Positions 7,309-17,300 of a stretch of DNA of 45,615 nt are shown here, piece after piece. Position numbers and translations under genes: made by a program. Origin of the DNA: Akkermansia sp. (GTDB lineage Bacteria; Verrucomicrobiota; Verrucomicrobiia; Verrucomicrobiales; Akkermansiaceae); assembly GCA_030531305.1 (NCBI GenBank), contig JAUNNT010000007.1, positions 1-45,615 on the forward strand, written 5' to 3'. Under the pieces are notes generated by a model that was not told the DNA's origin, ran no database searches, and was given only the letters and a program-made list of their open reading frames with translations. Position 1 is the stretch's first letter; every line of letters begins with the position of its first letter.

Positions 7309-8152
7309 ACAACCCGTCGGGCAGGGAGCGGTATTTCAGCCACATGAGGGCGGCGAGCACCGCCAGGGTGAGGACGGTGAAGATGTAGCACGGCGCGCCG
7401 AAGAACGGGATGTCGGAATGGAAGAGGTAACCGTGCCCGAAGAAGTGGCACGCGCAGCCCACCGCCGCCGCGATGAGCACCGCGCCCACCGCGCGGGATG
7501 CAGGCGTGCCGCCGCACAGTTTCCGCACGCCGTATGCCAGCGCCAGTCCCGCCAGCGGGTAGGAAAGCGCCGCCGGGGTCAAGGCGTGGGAGAAAACGCC
7601 GCCGCACAGCAAATCCCTGCCCATGTCCCATACCGTGATGAATGCGGCAACGCACGCCCACGGGGCCACCGGTGTTTCCTGGAAGCGGCGCGCCAGCCAG
7701 TGGCACACCATCACCACGCCCGCGCATACCGCCAGCAGGATGAAGAGGGAGCTGTGCGCGAGCGAGTCTGCCCCGCCGGCGGCATTCGGGAAGGTGCCGA
7801 AGATGGAGGCGGTGCAGGCGGCCATGACGGGCCATCCGCACCAGAGCGCGCAGGTGGAGAGGCGCGAGTAGACGCCGTTGCAGGGCTCGCACTCGCCGAA
7901 CTTGTCATAGATGCCGGCGATGCATTCCGCGCCCGCGCCGAGCGCCGCCACCAGCGCGCCCGCCGTGAACACCGCAAACGGCAGGCTGAACGTGAGCGAC
8001 GCCTGGCTCCACGCCATCCCCCAGTCCGAGGGCGCGCAGAACAACGTGTCCGCGGGTGCGGCGGTCAGGTAGTTGGCCTCCACGCTGCGCAGCATGGCCT
8101 GCGCCAATATGAGCACCAGGACTAGGCAGACGAGGAAGATGCGGTTTCTCAT
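7307..8152 (-). CDS. Polytopic inner-membrane protein, unknown function (281 aa)
   Basis: Begins with a hydrophobic segment (FLVCLVLVLILAQAML) followed by about six more predicted membrane segments, for example FAVFTAGALVAALGAG, LFILLAVCAGVVMVCHWLA, AVGAVLIAAAVGCACHFFG and YIFTVLTLAVLAALMWL. A Cys-rich loop (GECEPCNGVYSRLSTCALWCG) could hold disulfides or metal. No family recognised. It is the last gene of a leftward run, 15 bases after the PutA-like gene, and so is probably co-transcribed with exosortase, epsI and the PutA-like gene. A role in the envelope is an inference from context only. Confidence 0.7.
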   Translation of the reverse strand: MRNRIFLVCLVLVLILAQAMLRSVEANYLTAAPADTLFCAPSDWGMAWSQASLTFSLPFAVFTAGALVAALGAGAECIAGIYDKFGECEPCNGVYSRLSTCALWCGWPVMAACTASIFGTFPNAAGGADSLAHSSLFILLAVCAGVVMVCHWLARRFQETPVAPWACVAAFITVWDMGRDLLCGGVFSHALTPAALSYPLAGLALAYGVRKLCGGTPASRAVGAVLIAAAVGCACHFFGHGYLFHSDIPFFGAPCYIFTVLTLAVLAALMWLKYRSLPDGL

Positions 8153-8167
8153 GGGCGGGGAAGGGGG

Positions 8168-11100
8168 TTACAGGATGTCCGCGGGGGCGTTGCCGCGGCG
8201 GGTTACGACCTGCTCCTGCGTGCAGCAGAGCAGCTCCGAGCGGCCATCCGAGGTGACGGGGCGGGTGATGAGCTCCAGGCGGCAGATGCCGGCGGCGCGG
8301 CGCGTTTCCTCCGTGGCGCCGGGCTGGCGCACGCAGATGCCTTGCCCCGCCAGCGTGGCGAAGCGGCTTTCAAACGCCTGCTGCGTCTCCACCGTGATGT
8401 CCACTCCCACGGGGTAGAGCATGTTCTGCATCCACGGGCGCAGGAGGGCGGTGCTCAGCTGCACGCGGCATCCCGCGGCCAGCGTGGCCATCAGCATGAT
8501 GCACAGGTCGGCGTCGCTCATGTCTCGCTCGGCGCGCAGCGCGAGTTGCAGCGGGCGGTAGGAGAGCACGGTGCGGAACATGGCGTTCTCGCGCAGCACG
8601 TGCTCGCGGCCGAACTCCGCCTCCCATTGCGCGGTGATGGATTTGGCGGCGGTGAGCATGCGTCCCGCATCCTCCGCGGAAGGCGCGGGCTGCAGCGTGA
8701 GCCACGGTTTCACGGGCAGCTGCGGCTCCACGCCGAACAGCGCGGCGGCGTCCGCATCACGCGGCGCGGAAAGCGCGGCGGTGAGCTGCCGCCCGCCCGT
8801 CATGGGCGTGCTGAGCTGACCGTCACCCTGCGGCTGGATGCCGGGGTAGGGGTGGCAGATGCAGTTTACGCAGCGGTTGCAGGCTTCCACATGGCGCTCC
8901 CACAGGTGGATTTCCTCCTCGTCGCGGGAGTAGATGGCGGCGTTCTGTCCCTCCGCCAGTTTCTGCTGGAGGGAGAATGCCTCGTCCGCGGTTTTCACGC
9001 GCAGCAGGCCGATGGCCGGCACGTTCTGCGCGGCCTGGGTGAAGAATCCTCCCGCCTCCACGCCTGCGCGCACGCCAGGCGACCACAGCGCTATCTCCTT
9101 CCCCGCGCGGTGCGGCTGCACCAGCCAGGTCTCGTCCGCATCCATGGCGGTGAGCAGAAGCTCCTGCTCGCGCGTGGGCACGGCGGAGAGCAGCCCCATG
9201 CGCACGCCCTCCACCCAGCCGGGACCGCAGGCGATGGAGCGCACGGCGTCCTGCAGCTCGTTGCGGAATTCCTGGTTGTCGTACACGGAGGCGTGGACGA
9301 TGACGATATGCGGCATTTCCGGGCATTGCCCGGCGTGGGCGAAAACGTTTTGCGCGATGTCGCGCACGGCGGCGTGCCAGTTGGCGGTGGCGGCCAGGTA
9401 CACGCTGGAGCTGCCGCAGCACCCGCCGATGACGGGCTTGCCCGCGGCGGCGGTGCAGAGGGCGGCGCTGCGCGCGGCATCCGCAACCGCCAGCACGGCG
9501 GTGATGCGCGGGTTGGCGGCTAGGCGCACGGCGGCCTCGTCCGTGCAGATGGCGGTGAGCAGGCGCGGCGGCAGAAACTCCTGCTGCTTGAAGAGCTCTG
9601 CAATGCGCACGCCGAGCATCACGGAGCCGAACGGCGGGCGGTACACCACGGCGTTCCCGGTCACCCACGCGGCGGCGATGCCGCCCACGGCGTCCGCCAG
9701 CGGGTGCGCGTCGCCGGGCATCACCGCCACCACGCCGTGGCCGGTCTCGGTAGGCTCCGCGGTCTCCACGTGCAGGCGGCACGCATCCATGGCCAGGATG
9801 ATTTCACGCTCCGCCTCCTCCAGCGTGATGCCGCACTCGCGGATGAGCAGGCCGATGAACGTGGATTCCTTCATCTCCAGCTCCGCCGCCAAGCGCAGCA
9901 GGTGCGCGCGGCGCTCCTCCCACGGCTCCGGCGGTGCGGCGGCGGCTTCCGCGGCGGCGGACACCAGGCTCTCCAGCGTGGCGTCGTCCATGGCGAGGAA
10001 GCGGTAGTCCACGTGTTCCGTGTTGTAGGTGGAGATGCGCTCGCACGGCAGCTCCTCGCTGCCGGGGAATCCGTCGTCGGCCGCCACGAGCGGGCGCTGC
10101 CAGCGGTTGGTCTCGCGCTCGCCCGCGTGGCGCAGGGCGGTGAGCCGCTTGCGGTCGAACATGCGGGCGCGCGGCGTGGGGTGGAACATGCCGTCGCTTT
10201 CGTCGGTGGGCTGTTCCTCCGGCGGCGTCAGGGACTCCGTGAACTCCCTGTGCAGGCGACCCCAGATGAGCGATTGCGGGTCGATGTCGTACCCGGCGGA
10301 GAAGAAGCTGCCGGGGCGGGAAAGCCTGTGCACCAGGTCCAGCAGGTGGCGGGATGCGGCGGCGTCCTGCCCCGCGGGGGTCACGCCGTAGGTGAGGGTG
10401 ACGCGGCATCCCAGCTCGCCGAGCGTGCGCGCCACATGGTTCGCCAAGCCGCCTGCCAGGCAGAACGGCGGCATGCCGGGGCGGCCGCTGCCGGCCCAGT
10501 CTTCCAGCGCGAAGGCGATGTCGAAAAGGTTGTGAGAGCCGATGACGGGCGTGACGGCGCGCGGGTCTGCAGCCATGGCGGCATGCACCATCTGCTTGTA
10601 GCGGGCGTCCGTCTCCGCCTTGGTGCGGCACACGGCGTTGGCGGAGCCGTGGCGGGCGGTGCATTCCCGCTCCTCGTCCAGGTGCGCGCCCTTCACCAGC
10701 AGCAGCTTCAGCGGCGCGGCTCCCGCGGCGGCGCGGTGCCCCGCCCACGTTGCCAGCCCGCGCAGGATGGCCGGCGTGCCCGCCAGGTAGGCCGGAAGCT
10801 CGATGGCCACGTCCGCGCGGTTTAAGTCCTGCCCCTGCAGGGCGAGCGTCAGGGCCTCCGCCACCATGTGCGCGGTGGGGGAGAGCCCGCTTTCCACGAT
10901 GACGGGGCGGGTGCGCCCCTTGGCCAGCGAGAGGCGGAAGATTTTGTGCAGGCGCGCGGCGAGCGTGCGCACGCCCTCCGCGGGCGCGTACGGGGAAAGG
11001 CTGGGGCAGAGGCGCCAGGGCTGCACCACCACGCCGGCGGCATCCTGCCGCTCCAACACGGCCTGCAGGTTTTTCATGTACTGGGCGGCGCCCTTGTTGC

Positions 11101-11614
11101 CGCGCACCACGGGCACCAGCGGATTGAGCGCCACGCCCTGGCCGTCCGTGGAGAGTTGGTGCACGCGCAGCATCAGGCGGCGCACATGCGCCGGCAGCAC
11201 CAGCCCGCCGAACACCGAGTGGAACGCACGGTGCGCCTCCCGAACCGCATACGCCGCCAGACGTTCCGGCAGCATGGCCGCCGCGCGCAGCCGCCATTGC
11301 GAAGCCCTGTTGAAGATGGCGGGTATCTCGCTCTTGCCCCCCGCCAGCTCACGCAGCGTGGACATCTGCAGCGCGGGGTCCGTGGTCATCAGCACATGCG
11401 TGCAGAGCGTGGTCACGAACTGCCGCGCGGCCTCGTCGCTCACCAGGCGGTGCAGGGCGTTGCCCAGCGCGCGCTCCGCGGGGCGGATGCCCTCCCATGC
11501 GGTCACCAGCAAATCCTGCGCCAGGTGCGCCACGGGCTCTGGCACGGCATACGCGCTCTGGCGGCGCGCGCGCGCCTCCTCAAGCTGGCTGGTCATGTCC
11601 TTGGTGCCGCCCAT
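8168..11614 (-). CDS. PutA-like protein (proline dehydrogenase-P5C dehydrogenase fold) with lost catalytic motifs
   Basis: 1148 residues with the two-domain plan of PutA, which oxidises proline to glutamate. The N-terminal half keeps the PRODH barrel landmarks VKGAHLDEE (about 306-314), KAETDARY and IGSHN. However, the segment aligned to the substrate-binding YLVRRL reads HLLDLV, so both Arg are absent. The C-terminal half keeps the ALDH shape, but the catalytic Cys position in xAGQxC is Pro (HAGQCPE, about 758-764; the only Cys is one residue early), the ELGGK Glu region reads GCCGS, and ExFGP reads AQNVP. It may therefore be a pseudoenzyme or a very divergent enzyme. It sits 21 bases after epsI in the same operon. 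Start at ATG 11614; ATG 11596 is an alternative. Confidence 0.75.
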   Translation of the reverse strand: MGGTKDMTSQLEEARARRQSAYAVPEPVAHLAQDLLVTAWEGIRPAERALGNALHRLVSDEAARQFVTTLCTHVLMTTDPALQMSTLRELAGGKSEIPAIFNRASQWRLRAAAMLPERLAAYAVREAHRAFHSVFGGLVLPAHVRRLMLRVHQLSTDGQGVALNPLVPVVRGNKGAAQYMKNLQAVLERQDAAGVVVQPWRLCPSLSPYAPAEGVRTLAARLHKIFRLSLAKGRTRPVIVESGLSPTAHMVAEALTLALQGQDLNRADVAIELPAYLAGTPAILRGLATWAGHRAAAGAAPLKLLLVKGAHLDEERECTARHGSANAVCRTKAETDARYKQMVHAAMAADPRAVTPVIGSHNLFDIAFALEDWAGSGRPGMPPFCLAGGLANHVARTLGELGCRVTLTYGVTPAGQDAAASRHLLDLVHRLSRPGSFFSAGYDIDPQSLIWGRLHREFTESLTPPEEQPTDESDGMFHPTPRARMFDRKRLTALRHAGERETNRWQRPLVAADDGFPGSEELPCERISTYNTEHVDYRFLAMDDATLESLVSAAAEAAAAPPEPWEERRAHLLRLAAELEMKESTFIGLLIRECGITLEEAEREIILAMDACRLHVETAEPTETGHGVVAVMPGDAHPLADAVGGIAAAWVTGNAVVYRPPFGSVMLGVRIAELFKQQEFLPPRLLTAICTDEAAVRLAANPRITAVLAVADAARSAALCTAAAGKPVIGGCCGSSSVYLAATANWHAAVRDIAQNVFAHAGQCPEMPHIVIVHASVYDNQEFRNELQDAVRSIACGPGWVEGVRMGLLSAVPTREQELLLTAMDADETWLVQPHRAGKEIALWSPGVRAGVEAGGFFTQAAQNVPAIGLLRVKTADEAFSLQQKLAEGQNAAIYSRDEEEIHLWERHVEACNRCVNCICHPYPGIQPQGDGQLSTPMTGGRQLTAALSAPRDADAAALFGVEPQLPVKPWLTLQPAPSAEDAGRMLTAAKSITAQWEAEFGREHVLRENAMFRTVLSYRPLQLALRAERDMSDADLCIMLMATLAAGCRVQLSTALLRPWMQNMLYPVGVDITVETQQAFESRFATLAGQGICVRQPGATEETRRAAGICRLELITRPVTSDGRSELLCCTQEQVVTRRGNAPADIL

Positions 11615-11635
11615 GGGTGGATAACAATGTTGAGG

Positions 11636-12334
11636 TTATTTCTCCAGCATGTCCCAGTCGATGAGGTCCGACAGGGTTTCCGAGATGTACGCGCGCAGGT
11701 TGTTCTCCGCGTCCTCGCGGCTCACGCGCAGGACCTCCCCGTAGTAGGTGCCGACCTGGTAGTACGCCCAGCGCTCCACGTAGCCGTGCACCACGCGGTC
11801 GTACATGTCCTGGAACGTGCGCATGAGGTGGCTGGAGATGATGGCATTGTGACCGATGAAGACGTAGTAGTTGACGTGTTGGATGGTGATTTCCCTGCCG
11901 TTGGCCAGCTTCTGGGAGCTCTTGGAGAGGATGCGGGTGAAGGTGAGCTCGCGGCCGTCCTTGAGCTTGAGCTGCACCGGCGCTGTCTGTAGGTCGTAGT
12001 GCCCCTGCGCGGGCAGGCAGCGCTCCGGGCGGTGGATGGAGGTGTTCATATCGCTGCCGGAATAGACGATGGATGCGAACAGTGGCGGCAGCGGGTTCAC
12101 GCTCACGGATTGGTAGACGGCCTTGTTGAACTTGGTGTCGGCGGCCAGGGTGACGCGCTCCACCTCGGATTCCTGCTCGCGCTCGCCGCGCCAGGTTCCG
12201 GCGGTGATGCCCAGCGGCAAATCCGGGCGGATGGCGGATTCCACCAGGGCGTCCTGCGTGGGCATGATTCCCACCAGGGAGAACACCGCGCCCAGAAGCA
12301 GCGCCGGCAGCAGTCCGTATATCCACGCTCTCAT
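11636..12334 (-). CDS. epsI: EpsI-family exosortase-associated protein
   Basis: 232 residues. An N-terminal membrane anchor (WIYGLLPALLLGAVFSLVG) is followed by a periplasmic EpsI/DUF3485 domain with the hallmark order: ITAGTWRGE, FASIVYSGSDMNTSIHRPERCLPAQG (the conserved Ser...HxPExC region), then VNYYVFIG and the C-terminal region after VERWAYYQVGT. EpsI partners exosortases in export and sorting of PEP-CTERM proteins or in exopolysaccharide production. ATG 12334 overlaps the exosortase stop by four bases (ATGA) and has a strong ribosome site (AAAGGAGGTG), so the two are translationally coupled. The PutA-like gene follows 21 bases later. Confidence 0.88.
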   Translation of the reverse strand: MRAWIYGLLPALLLGAVFSLVGIMPTQDALVESAIRPDLPLGITAGTWRGEREQESEVERVTLAADTKFNKAVYQSVSVNPLPPLFASIVYSGSDMNTSIHRPERCLPAQGHYDLQTAPVQLKLKDGRELTFTRILSKSSQKLANGREITIQHVNYYVFIGHNAIISSHLMRTFQDMYDRVVHGYVERWAYYQVGTYYGEVLRVSREDAENNLRAYISETLSDLIDWDMLEK

Positions 12335-13290
12335 GATTGCACCTCCTTTCCGTTGTTGATGCGGCGCACCACCTTGCGCTTCTTCAGGAACGGCAGCTCC
12401 CCCGCCAGCAGCCCGTGCAGCAGCATCAGGCACACCAGGCTCGCGGGAAAGAAGAACAGCAGGCCCGACCAGTCGTGCCACGTCTTGCTGGCGAACGCAG
12501 GGTTCACGTACTCCGCAAACACGAAAATGCTCGCCACGCGGAACGCGTTGGCCAGGATGGACAGCGGGATGGCGCTCAGCGCCAGCACCACGCGCTTCCA
12601 CAGGGAAAGCCCGGATGCCAGGTACGCCCACGCCGTGGAGATCATGATGAGCGCCATGAGCGAGCGCATGCCGGAGCAGCCGCCCGCTATGTTGAAGGCA
12701 TCCCAGTTGCCGGTGGCTGAGGCTATGTTGGTGCCCTCCACCACGGTCTGCACGCCGCAGAGCGTGGCCCCCCAGTGCGCCGCCTTGGTGGCCAGCAGCT
12801 GCATGCCCACCGTGGCCTGCTGGAATCCCGGCAGCGGGATGCACAGCCAGATGAAGAAGAACGGGAACGCGCACTTGGCCGCCGCCTTGCCGCCCCAGTA
12901 GCACCACACCAGCCCCGTGAGCATGAACGGCAGGCTGCCCACCGCTATGCGCCCCTGGTGCGTGCGCACCGCCAGCAGCGCCAGAACCGCCCCGAACCCC
13001 AGCATCCACAGCCCGTGCAGGCTCGGCTTGAACACCACGCCCTTCATCTGCCCCCACGCATGGTGCAGCAGGTACAGGGAGAGCAGCGGCACCATCCAGC
13101 CGTGCTCAAAGTCGTTCTCAGGGTTCCACGCCAGCGTCAGCCAGCTGAACGCCGTCTCATACCCCTCCACGTACGCGGTAAGGGAAAAGTAGTACCACCA
13201 CAGCAGCGCCAGGCACACGCCCAGCCCAATCCAGGCGGGCAGCCCCAGCCGCCACCATTGTTGCGTATTTGTCTCCGGCTCAGTATCCAT
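12331..13290 (-). CDS. Exosortase (transmembrane cysteine transpeptidase)
   Basis: About eight membrane segments in 319 residues. The exosortase triad is visible: Cys in AGGCSGMRSL (about residue 204), Arg in NAFRVASI (about 248) and His in TWHDWSG (about 271), all on the outer face. By family precedent it recognises C-terminal PEP-type sorting signals and cleaves or transfers them, or supports exopolysaccharide assembly. The open frame reaches 13383, but ATG 13290 follows a ribosome site (GCAGGAGGA) and a TTGACA promoter, and the upstream residues are implausible. Coupled to epsI by an ATGA overlap. No PEP-CTERM substrate gene is in this window. Confidence 0.9.
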   Translation of the reverse strand: MDTEPETNTQQWWRLGLPAWIGLGVCLALLWWYYFSLTAYVEGYETAFSWLTLAWNPENDFEHGWMVPLLSLYLLHHAWGQMKGVVFKPSLHGLWMLGFGAVLALLAVRTHQGRIAVGSLPFMLTGLVWCYWGGKAAAKCAFPFFFIWLCIPLPGFQQATVGMQLLATKAAHWGATLCGVQTVVEGTNIASATGNWDAFNIAGGCSGMRSLMALIMISTAWAYLASGLSLWKRVVLALSAIPLSILANAFRVASIFVFAEYVNPAFASKTWHDWSGLLFFFPASLVCLMLLHGLLAGELPFLKKRKVVRRINNGKEVQS

Positions 13291-13318
13291 CGTGAAATTT
13301 GCCGTCCTCCTGCACTTT

Positions 13319-13350
13319 AGTATTGCAATTTTTGCCAAATTGTCAAGAAT
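13319..13350. promoter_or_regulatory. Overlapping divergent promoters of the exosortase operon and prs
   Basis: Leftward: TTGACA (complement of 13341-13346), 16 bases, AATACT (complement of 13319-13324). Rightward: TTGCAA (13323-13328), 16 bases, AAGAAT (13345-13350). Each -35 box overlaps the other promoter's -10 box, so polymerase could occupy only one direction at a time. Confidence 0.55.
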
Positions 13351-13372
13351 AGAGGGGCAACCTTGCTCCATT

Positions 13373-14302
13373 ATGAAACTCATCAGCGGTACCGCTCATC
13401 CACAATTGGCGCAGAACATTGCAGACGTCATGGGCCTGCCCCTCTGCGATGCAACCGTCAACACCTTCCCGGACGGTGAAAGCTTTGTCCAGATCAAGGA
13501 ATCCATCCGCGGCGCGGACGCCTTCATCATCCAGCCCACCTGCCCGCCCACCAACCACAACCTCATGGAGCTGCTGGTGATGGTGGACGCCGTGCGCCGC
13601 GCCAGCGCCAGCCGCATCACCGCCGTCATGCCCTTCTACGGGTATGCCCGCCAGGACCGCAAGGACAAGCCCAGAGTGCCCATCACCTCCAAGCTGGTGG
13701 CCAACCTCCTCACCGCCGCCGGCGTGAACCGCGTCCTCGCCATGGACCTCCACGCCGCCCAGATCCAGGGCTTCTTTGAAATCCCCGTGGACCACCTCCA
13801 CTCCCTCCCCGTGCTCGTCAAGCACCTCAAGGAGAAGTACGTCCACAACATGAGCAATCTGGTGGTCGTCTCCCCGGACATCGGCGGCGTCAAGAACGCC
13901 AAGAGCTACGCCAACGTCCTCGGAACCGAGCTCGCCATCGTCGCCAAGCAGCGCATCTCCGCCACCGAGGTGGACGCTCACGCCGTCATCGGCAACGTGG
14001 AGGGCAAGGATGTCCTCATGATTGACGACATGACCGAATCCGGAGGCACCCTCTGCGCCGCAGCCAAGATTTTGAAGGAGCACGGCGCCGCCCGTATCTT
14101 CGCCGGCGTCTCCCACGGCGTCCTCAACGATGCCGCCCGCGCGCGCCTCAAGGACAGCCCCATCGAGTGCCTCCTCACCTCCGACTCCGTTCCCATGGCC
14201 TACGGCGAGAACGTGGACACCGTGAGCATCGCCCCCCTCCTGGCCCAGGCCATCGCGAACATTCACAACAACGATTCCGTCACCCATCTCTTCGAGATCT
14301 GA
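13373..14302 (+). CDS. prs: Ribose-phosphate pyrophosphokinase (PRPP synthetase)
   Basis: Makes 5-phosphoribosyl 1-pyrophosphate from ribose 5-phosphate and ATP, feeding purine, pyrimidine, histidine, tryptophan and NAD synthesis. 309 residues, class I length. Visible: MKLISGTAHPQLAQ at the N-terminus, NTFPDGES, the ATP-binding flexible region YARQDRKDKPRVPIT, DLHAAQIQGFF, and the PRPP loop VLMIDDMTESGGTL. The frame is open to 13292, but ATG 13373 gives the family N-terminus and follows the AAGAAT -10 element. Transcribed away from the exosortase operon and closed by a terminator. Confidence 0.96.
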   Translation: MKLISGTAHPQLAQNIADVMGLPLCDATVNTFPDGESFVQIKESIRGADAFIIQPTCPPTNHNLMELLVMVDAVRRASASRITAVMPFYGYARQDRKDKPRVPITSKLVANLLTAAGVNRVLAMDLHAAQIQGFFEIPVDHLHSLPVLVKHLKEKYVHNMSNLVVVSPDIGGVKNAKSYANVLGTELAIVAKQRISATEVDAHAVIGNVEGKDVLMIDDMTESGGTLCAAAKILKEHGAARIFAGVSHGVLNDAARARLKDSPIECLLTSDSVPMAYGENVDTVSIAPLLAQAIANIHNNDSVTHLFEI

Positions 14303-14325
14303 CCCAACCGTTCCACCCTTTCCCA

Positions 14326-14364
14326 CCCCGCCGCCGCCCACCAAGGGCTCCGGCGGGGTTTTTG
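14326..14364 (+). terminator. prs terminator
   Basis: CCCCGCCG (14326-14333) pairs with CGGCGGGG (14351-14358), followed by TTTTT. It lies between the convergent prs and helicase genes. Confidence 0.8.
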
Positions 14365-14371
14365 TGCGTGT

Positions 14372-17300
14372 CTAATTCAGTTTGACATCGCCATGTTCCG
14401 CTTGTCGGAGAACAATTTGTGCCAGGAAATCCTTGGTTGACTTGGTGAGGCGCTTGCAGCCGAAGAACGAGGCCACGCCCTTGATGTGGGCATCGCTACC
14501 GACAATGCACTTCAGGTGTCCCTGCATGAATTGTGATGCCCCTGCAATCTCCTTGACGGATATTTCATCCCAATCGCGCGGTCCTTTCTGCCGCAGGGTT
14601 ATCGTTACTGTGTCTTCCTCGTTCGCGGGGCAGTAGAACACGTTCGGGGGGGCGTCACCAATGCTTATGTCGGTGATTTTTCCGATACGCTTGGCGCTCA
14701 TCAGATGGGAGAGGATGAGATTCATGCGGTTCGCCTCCCTCTTGTTGTGCGCAATGCCGAATCTGCGCAACAGGTATTTCAGGCAAACGGGAGACTCCTT
14801 GTCAATGATGTTGAACACCTCATCCATCAGGCTGGTGTCGCTCATTTCAAAGGTGGGGATTGGCAGGATACGCTCATAGGCAACGTATTCCTTGCCTGTC
14901 ACCTCTTCCGGCTTCTCCTGCTCTTTCTCCGGCTGGCTTTCCTCAAGTGCGGGAGCGGCTTCGCCTGATTCCAGCAGGGTAGGCAATTCGCATTCTTCCA
15001 CCGGCCCTGCAGCCTTGTACTCTTCCAGTTTCTTGACGAGCCTGTCCAGGCATGCTTGCGGATGGCGCCACCAATCGACTGCCCAGATGTTGAGCATACG
15101 CCAGCCGTGCATCCGCATGGTTCCGTTGCGCACCACGTCACGGTCGCGCGCCGTGTGGGATGCTGCGTACTCCGGCCCGTCTATCGTGATGCCGCACAGC
15201 ATCCGCTCTTCGTCGTTGGGGTCGGTCACGGCAATGTCCACCCTGTAGTTCGTGGTGCCGATTCCCGTGGCGCATTTCCAGCCTTTCTCCTGCAGTTCGC
15301 GAGCAACGGCAGCGGCTAGACGGTCTCGCCGCAGACGGCTTTCCTCCGCAGAAGACATGGACCCGCTGCGCGCGTATTCCAAGAATGCTTTCAGGTCCGC
15401 CGCGCCGCGCGCCCTGGTTTTGGAGATGTTGATTTCCTCCGGCTTCATGGAAGTGAATACATGCATGGCACAGCGAGCGCGCGTAACTGCCACGTTCAGG
15501 CGCTTTTCTCCACCCGCCAGATTCAGCGGTCCGAACATGGCGGGCATCTTGCCTTTGGCGTCCTTGCCGTAGGTGGTGGAGAAGTAGATGACGCCGCGCT
15601 CGTCACCCTGCACGTTCTCCAGGTTCTTCACGAAGACGTATTCGTGTTCGTCGTCCCCTGAGAAATAGGGCTCCAGCGAGGGGTCTTTGATGCGTTCCTC
15701 CTCCAATAGTTCATTGATGAGTGCCTGTTGAGTGCAGTTGAATGTCACTACGCCCATGCTGGTGGCTTCCGTGTACCGGAATCCCGGTGCGCGCAGCGTT
15801 TCCAGAATGTGGTCCACCACGGCGCGAGCTTCGATGGGGTTCACCCTCTTGGATGCGCCGGATTCGTACACGCCGTTGCAATAGTGGTACTGCACCGCCT
15901 TGTCGTGCGTGCGGGGCGCGGGGAAGGTGGTCATCTTGTTCTCATAGTAGTTCTCGTTGGAGAAGCGGATGAGCGCTTCCGACTTGCTGCGGTAGTGCCA
16001 CGTGAGGTCCATCTGGGGGATGCCGCAAGCCAGGCATTCGTCGAGGATGCTCTCCATGTCCTGCTCTGCAATGGTGTCGTCTCCGTCGTCGGATTGGCTT
16101 CTGCCGAAGAAACTGGTGGGCGGCATCTGGTGCGGGTCGCCCGTGATGATGGCGCTCTTGCCGCGCGCGATAACGCCCACGGCGTCCCAAACGGGGATTT
16201 GGGACGCCTCGTCGAATATCACTACGTCGAACTGTTTGGTATCGGCTGTGAGATACTGGGAGACGGAGAGCGGGCTCATCAGGAAGCAGGGCTTGAGCAA
16301 CGGGGTGATGTTGGGCGTGCTGCTCAAAATTTTTCTCAGGGAGAGGAAGTTTTTCTGCTTGGAGAGCTCGCGTTGCAGGATGGCCGTTTCTTGGCCGAAA
16401 CGAGCAATCGTTCCCGCCTTGCGGGTGAGGAGGTGACGAATGTGGTTGCCGGTGATTTTGCGCAGTCGTTCGTCCCACTGGACGAAATCGCGGATGCGCT
16501 CTTCATGCAGCAGGGGCGAGAACTCGCGCAGCGTTTCCACGCTGTCCACGGCGGCGCGCAATCTCGCACGGGAGAAGTTCACTTCGGCAGCCGCTTCCAA
16601 ATCCTGCGGGGAAACGGCGCCGGAGCGCAGGTTTTCCGCCAGCTCTCCGTAGCCGTTTTCGCGGGCGGCTTGCAGCTGTTTGTTCCAAAGGACGATTTCC
16701 TGCCAGGTGTCCTTGCAGTTGAGCATGCTTTCCGCCCACCCGCGTGCTTCTCCCGGCCCATGCGGTATGAATCCCGTTGATTCGGCCCCCAAGGCATCGG
16801 CAAGTTTCTTTTCAAGCGCTGCAACCTTCTCCTCGGTCTCTTGATTGCGGCTCTGCTCGTCCGCTAGGCGCGCGGTCCCCTCGCCAAGCAGCTTTTCCGC
16901 CAGCGAGGGCGCGTTGTCATGCAACTGCTGCAACTTGTCCGCCAGGATGCGTGCCCTTTGCAGTTCCTTGTCCCCGGTTTCCACTCCCCTGAACAAGGCA
17001 TCAGGCAGGGCGGGAGTGTTGAGCGCCGAGATCTCCTTGCGCAGGTCCCGCATCTCAATGAGCGCCTGTAAGTCTTTCAGGCAATCCGGCTGTTTGGTGC
17101 TGCTGGCGAGCATTTGGAGATAGCGCGCCACCTTTTTCATGGAGAGCCAGCGCAAGGGGGCCGCCTTGAGCATGGTTTGGCGGCATTCCTTGAACCAATC
17201 GCCAAGCTCGGCATCGTCCAGCGCCTTTTCCGGGTACGGAAGCGAGAGGGCCCCTTGCAATTCGCGGTATTTGGCGGCTTTCTCGGCGATTTGCCCCAGC

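Noticed and set aside
15728-16780. 350-codon frame antisense to the DUF4011 helicase
   Set aside because: Covers conserved helicase motifs on the opposite strand; no own domain.
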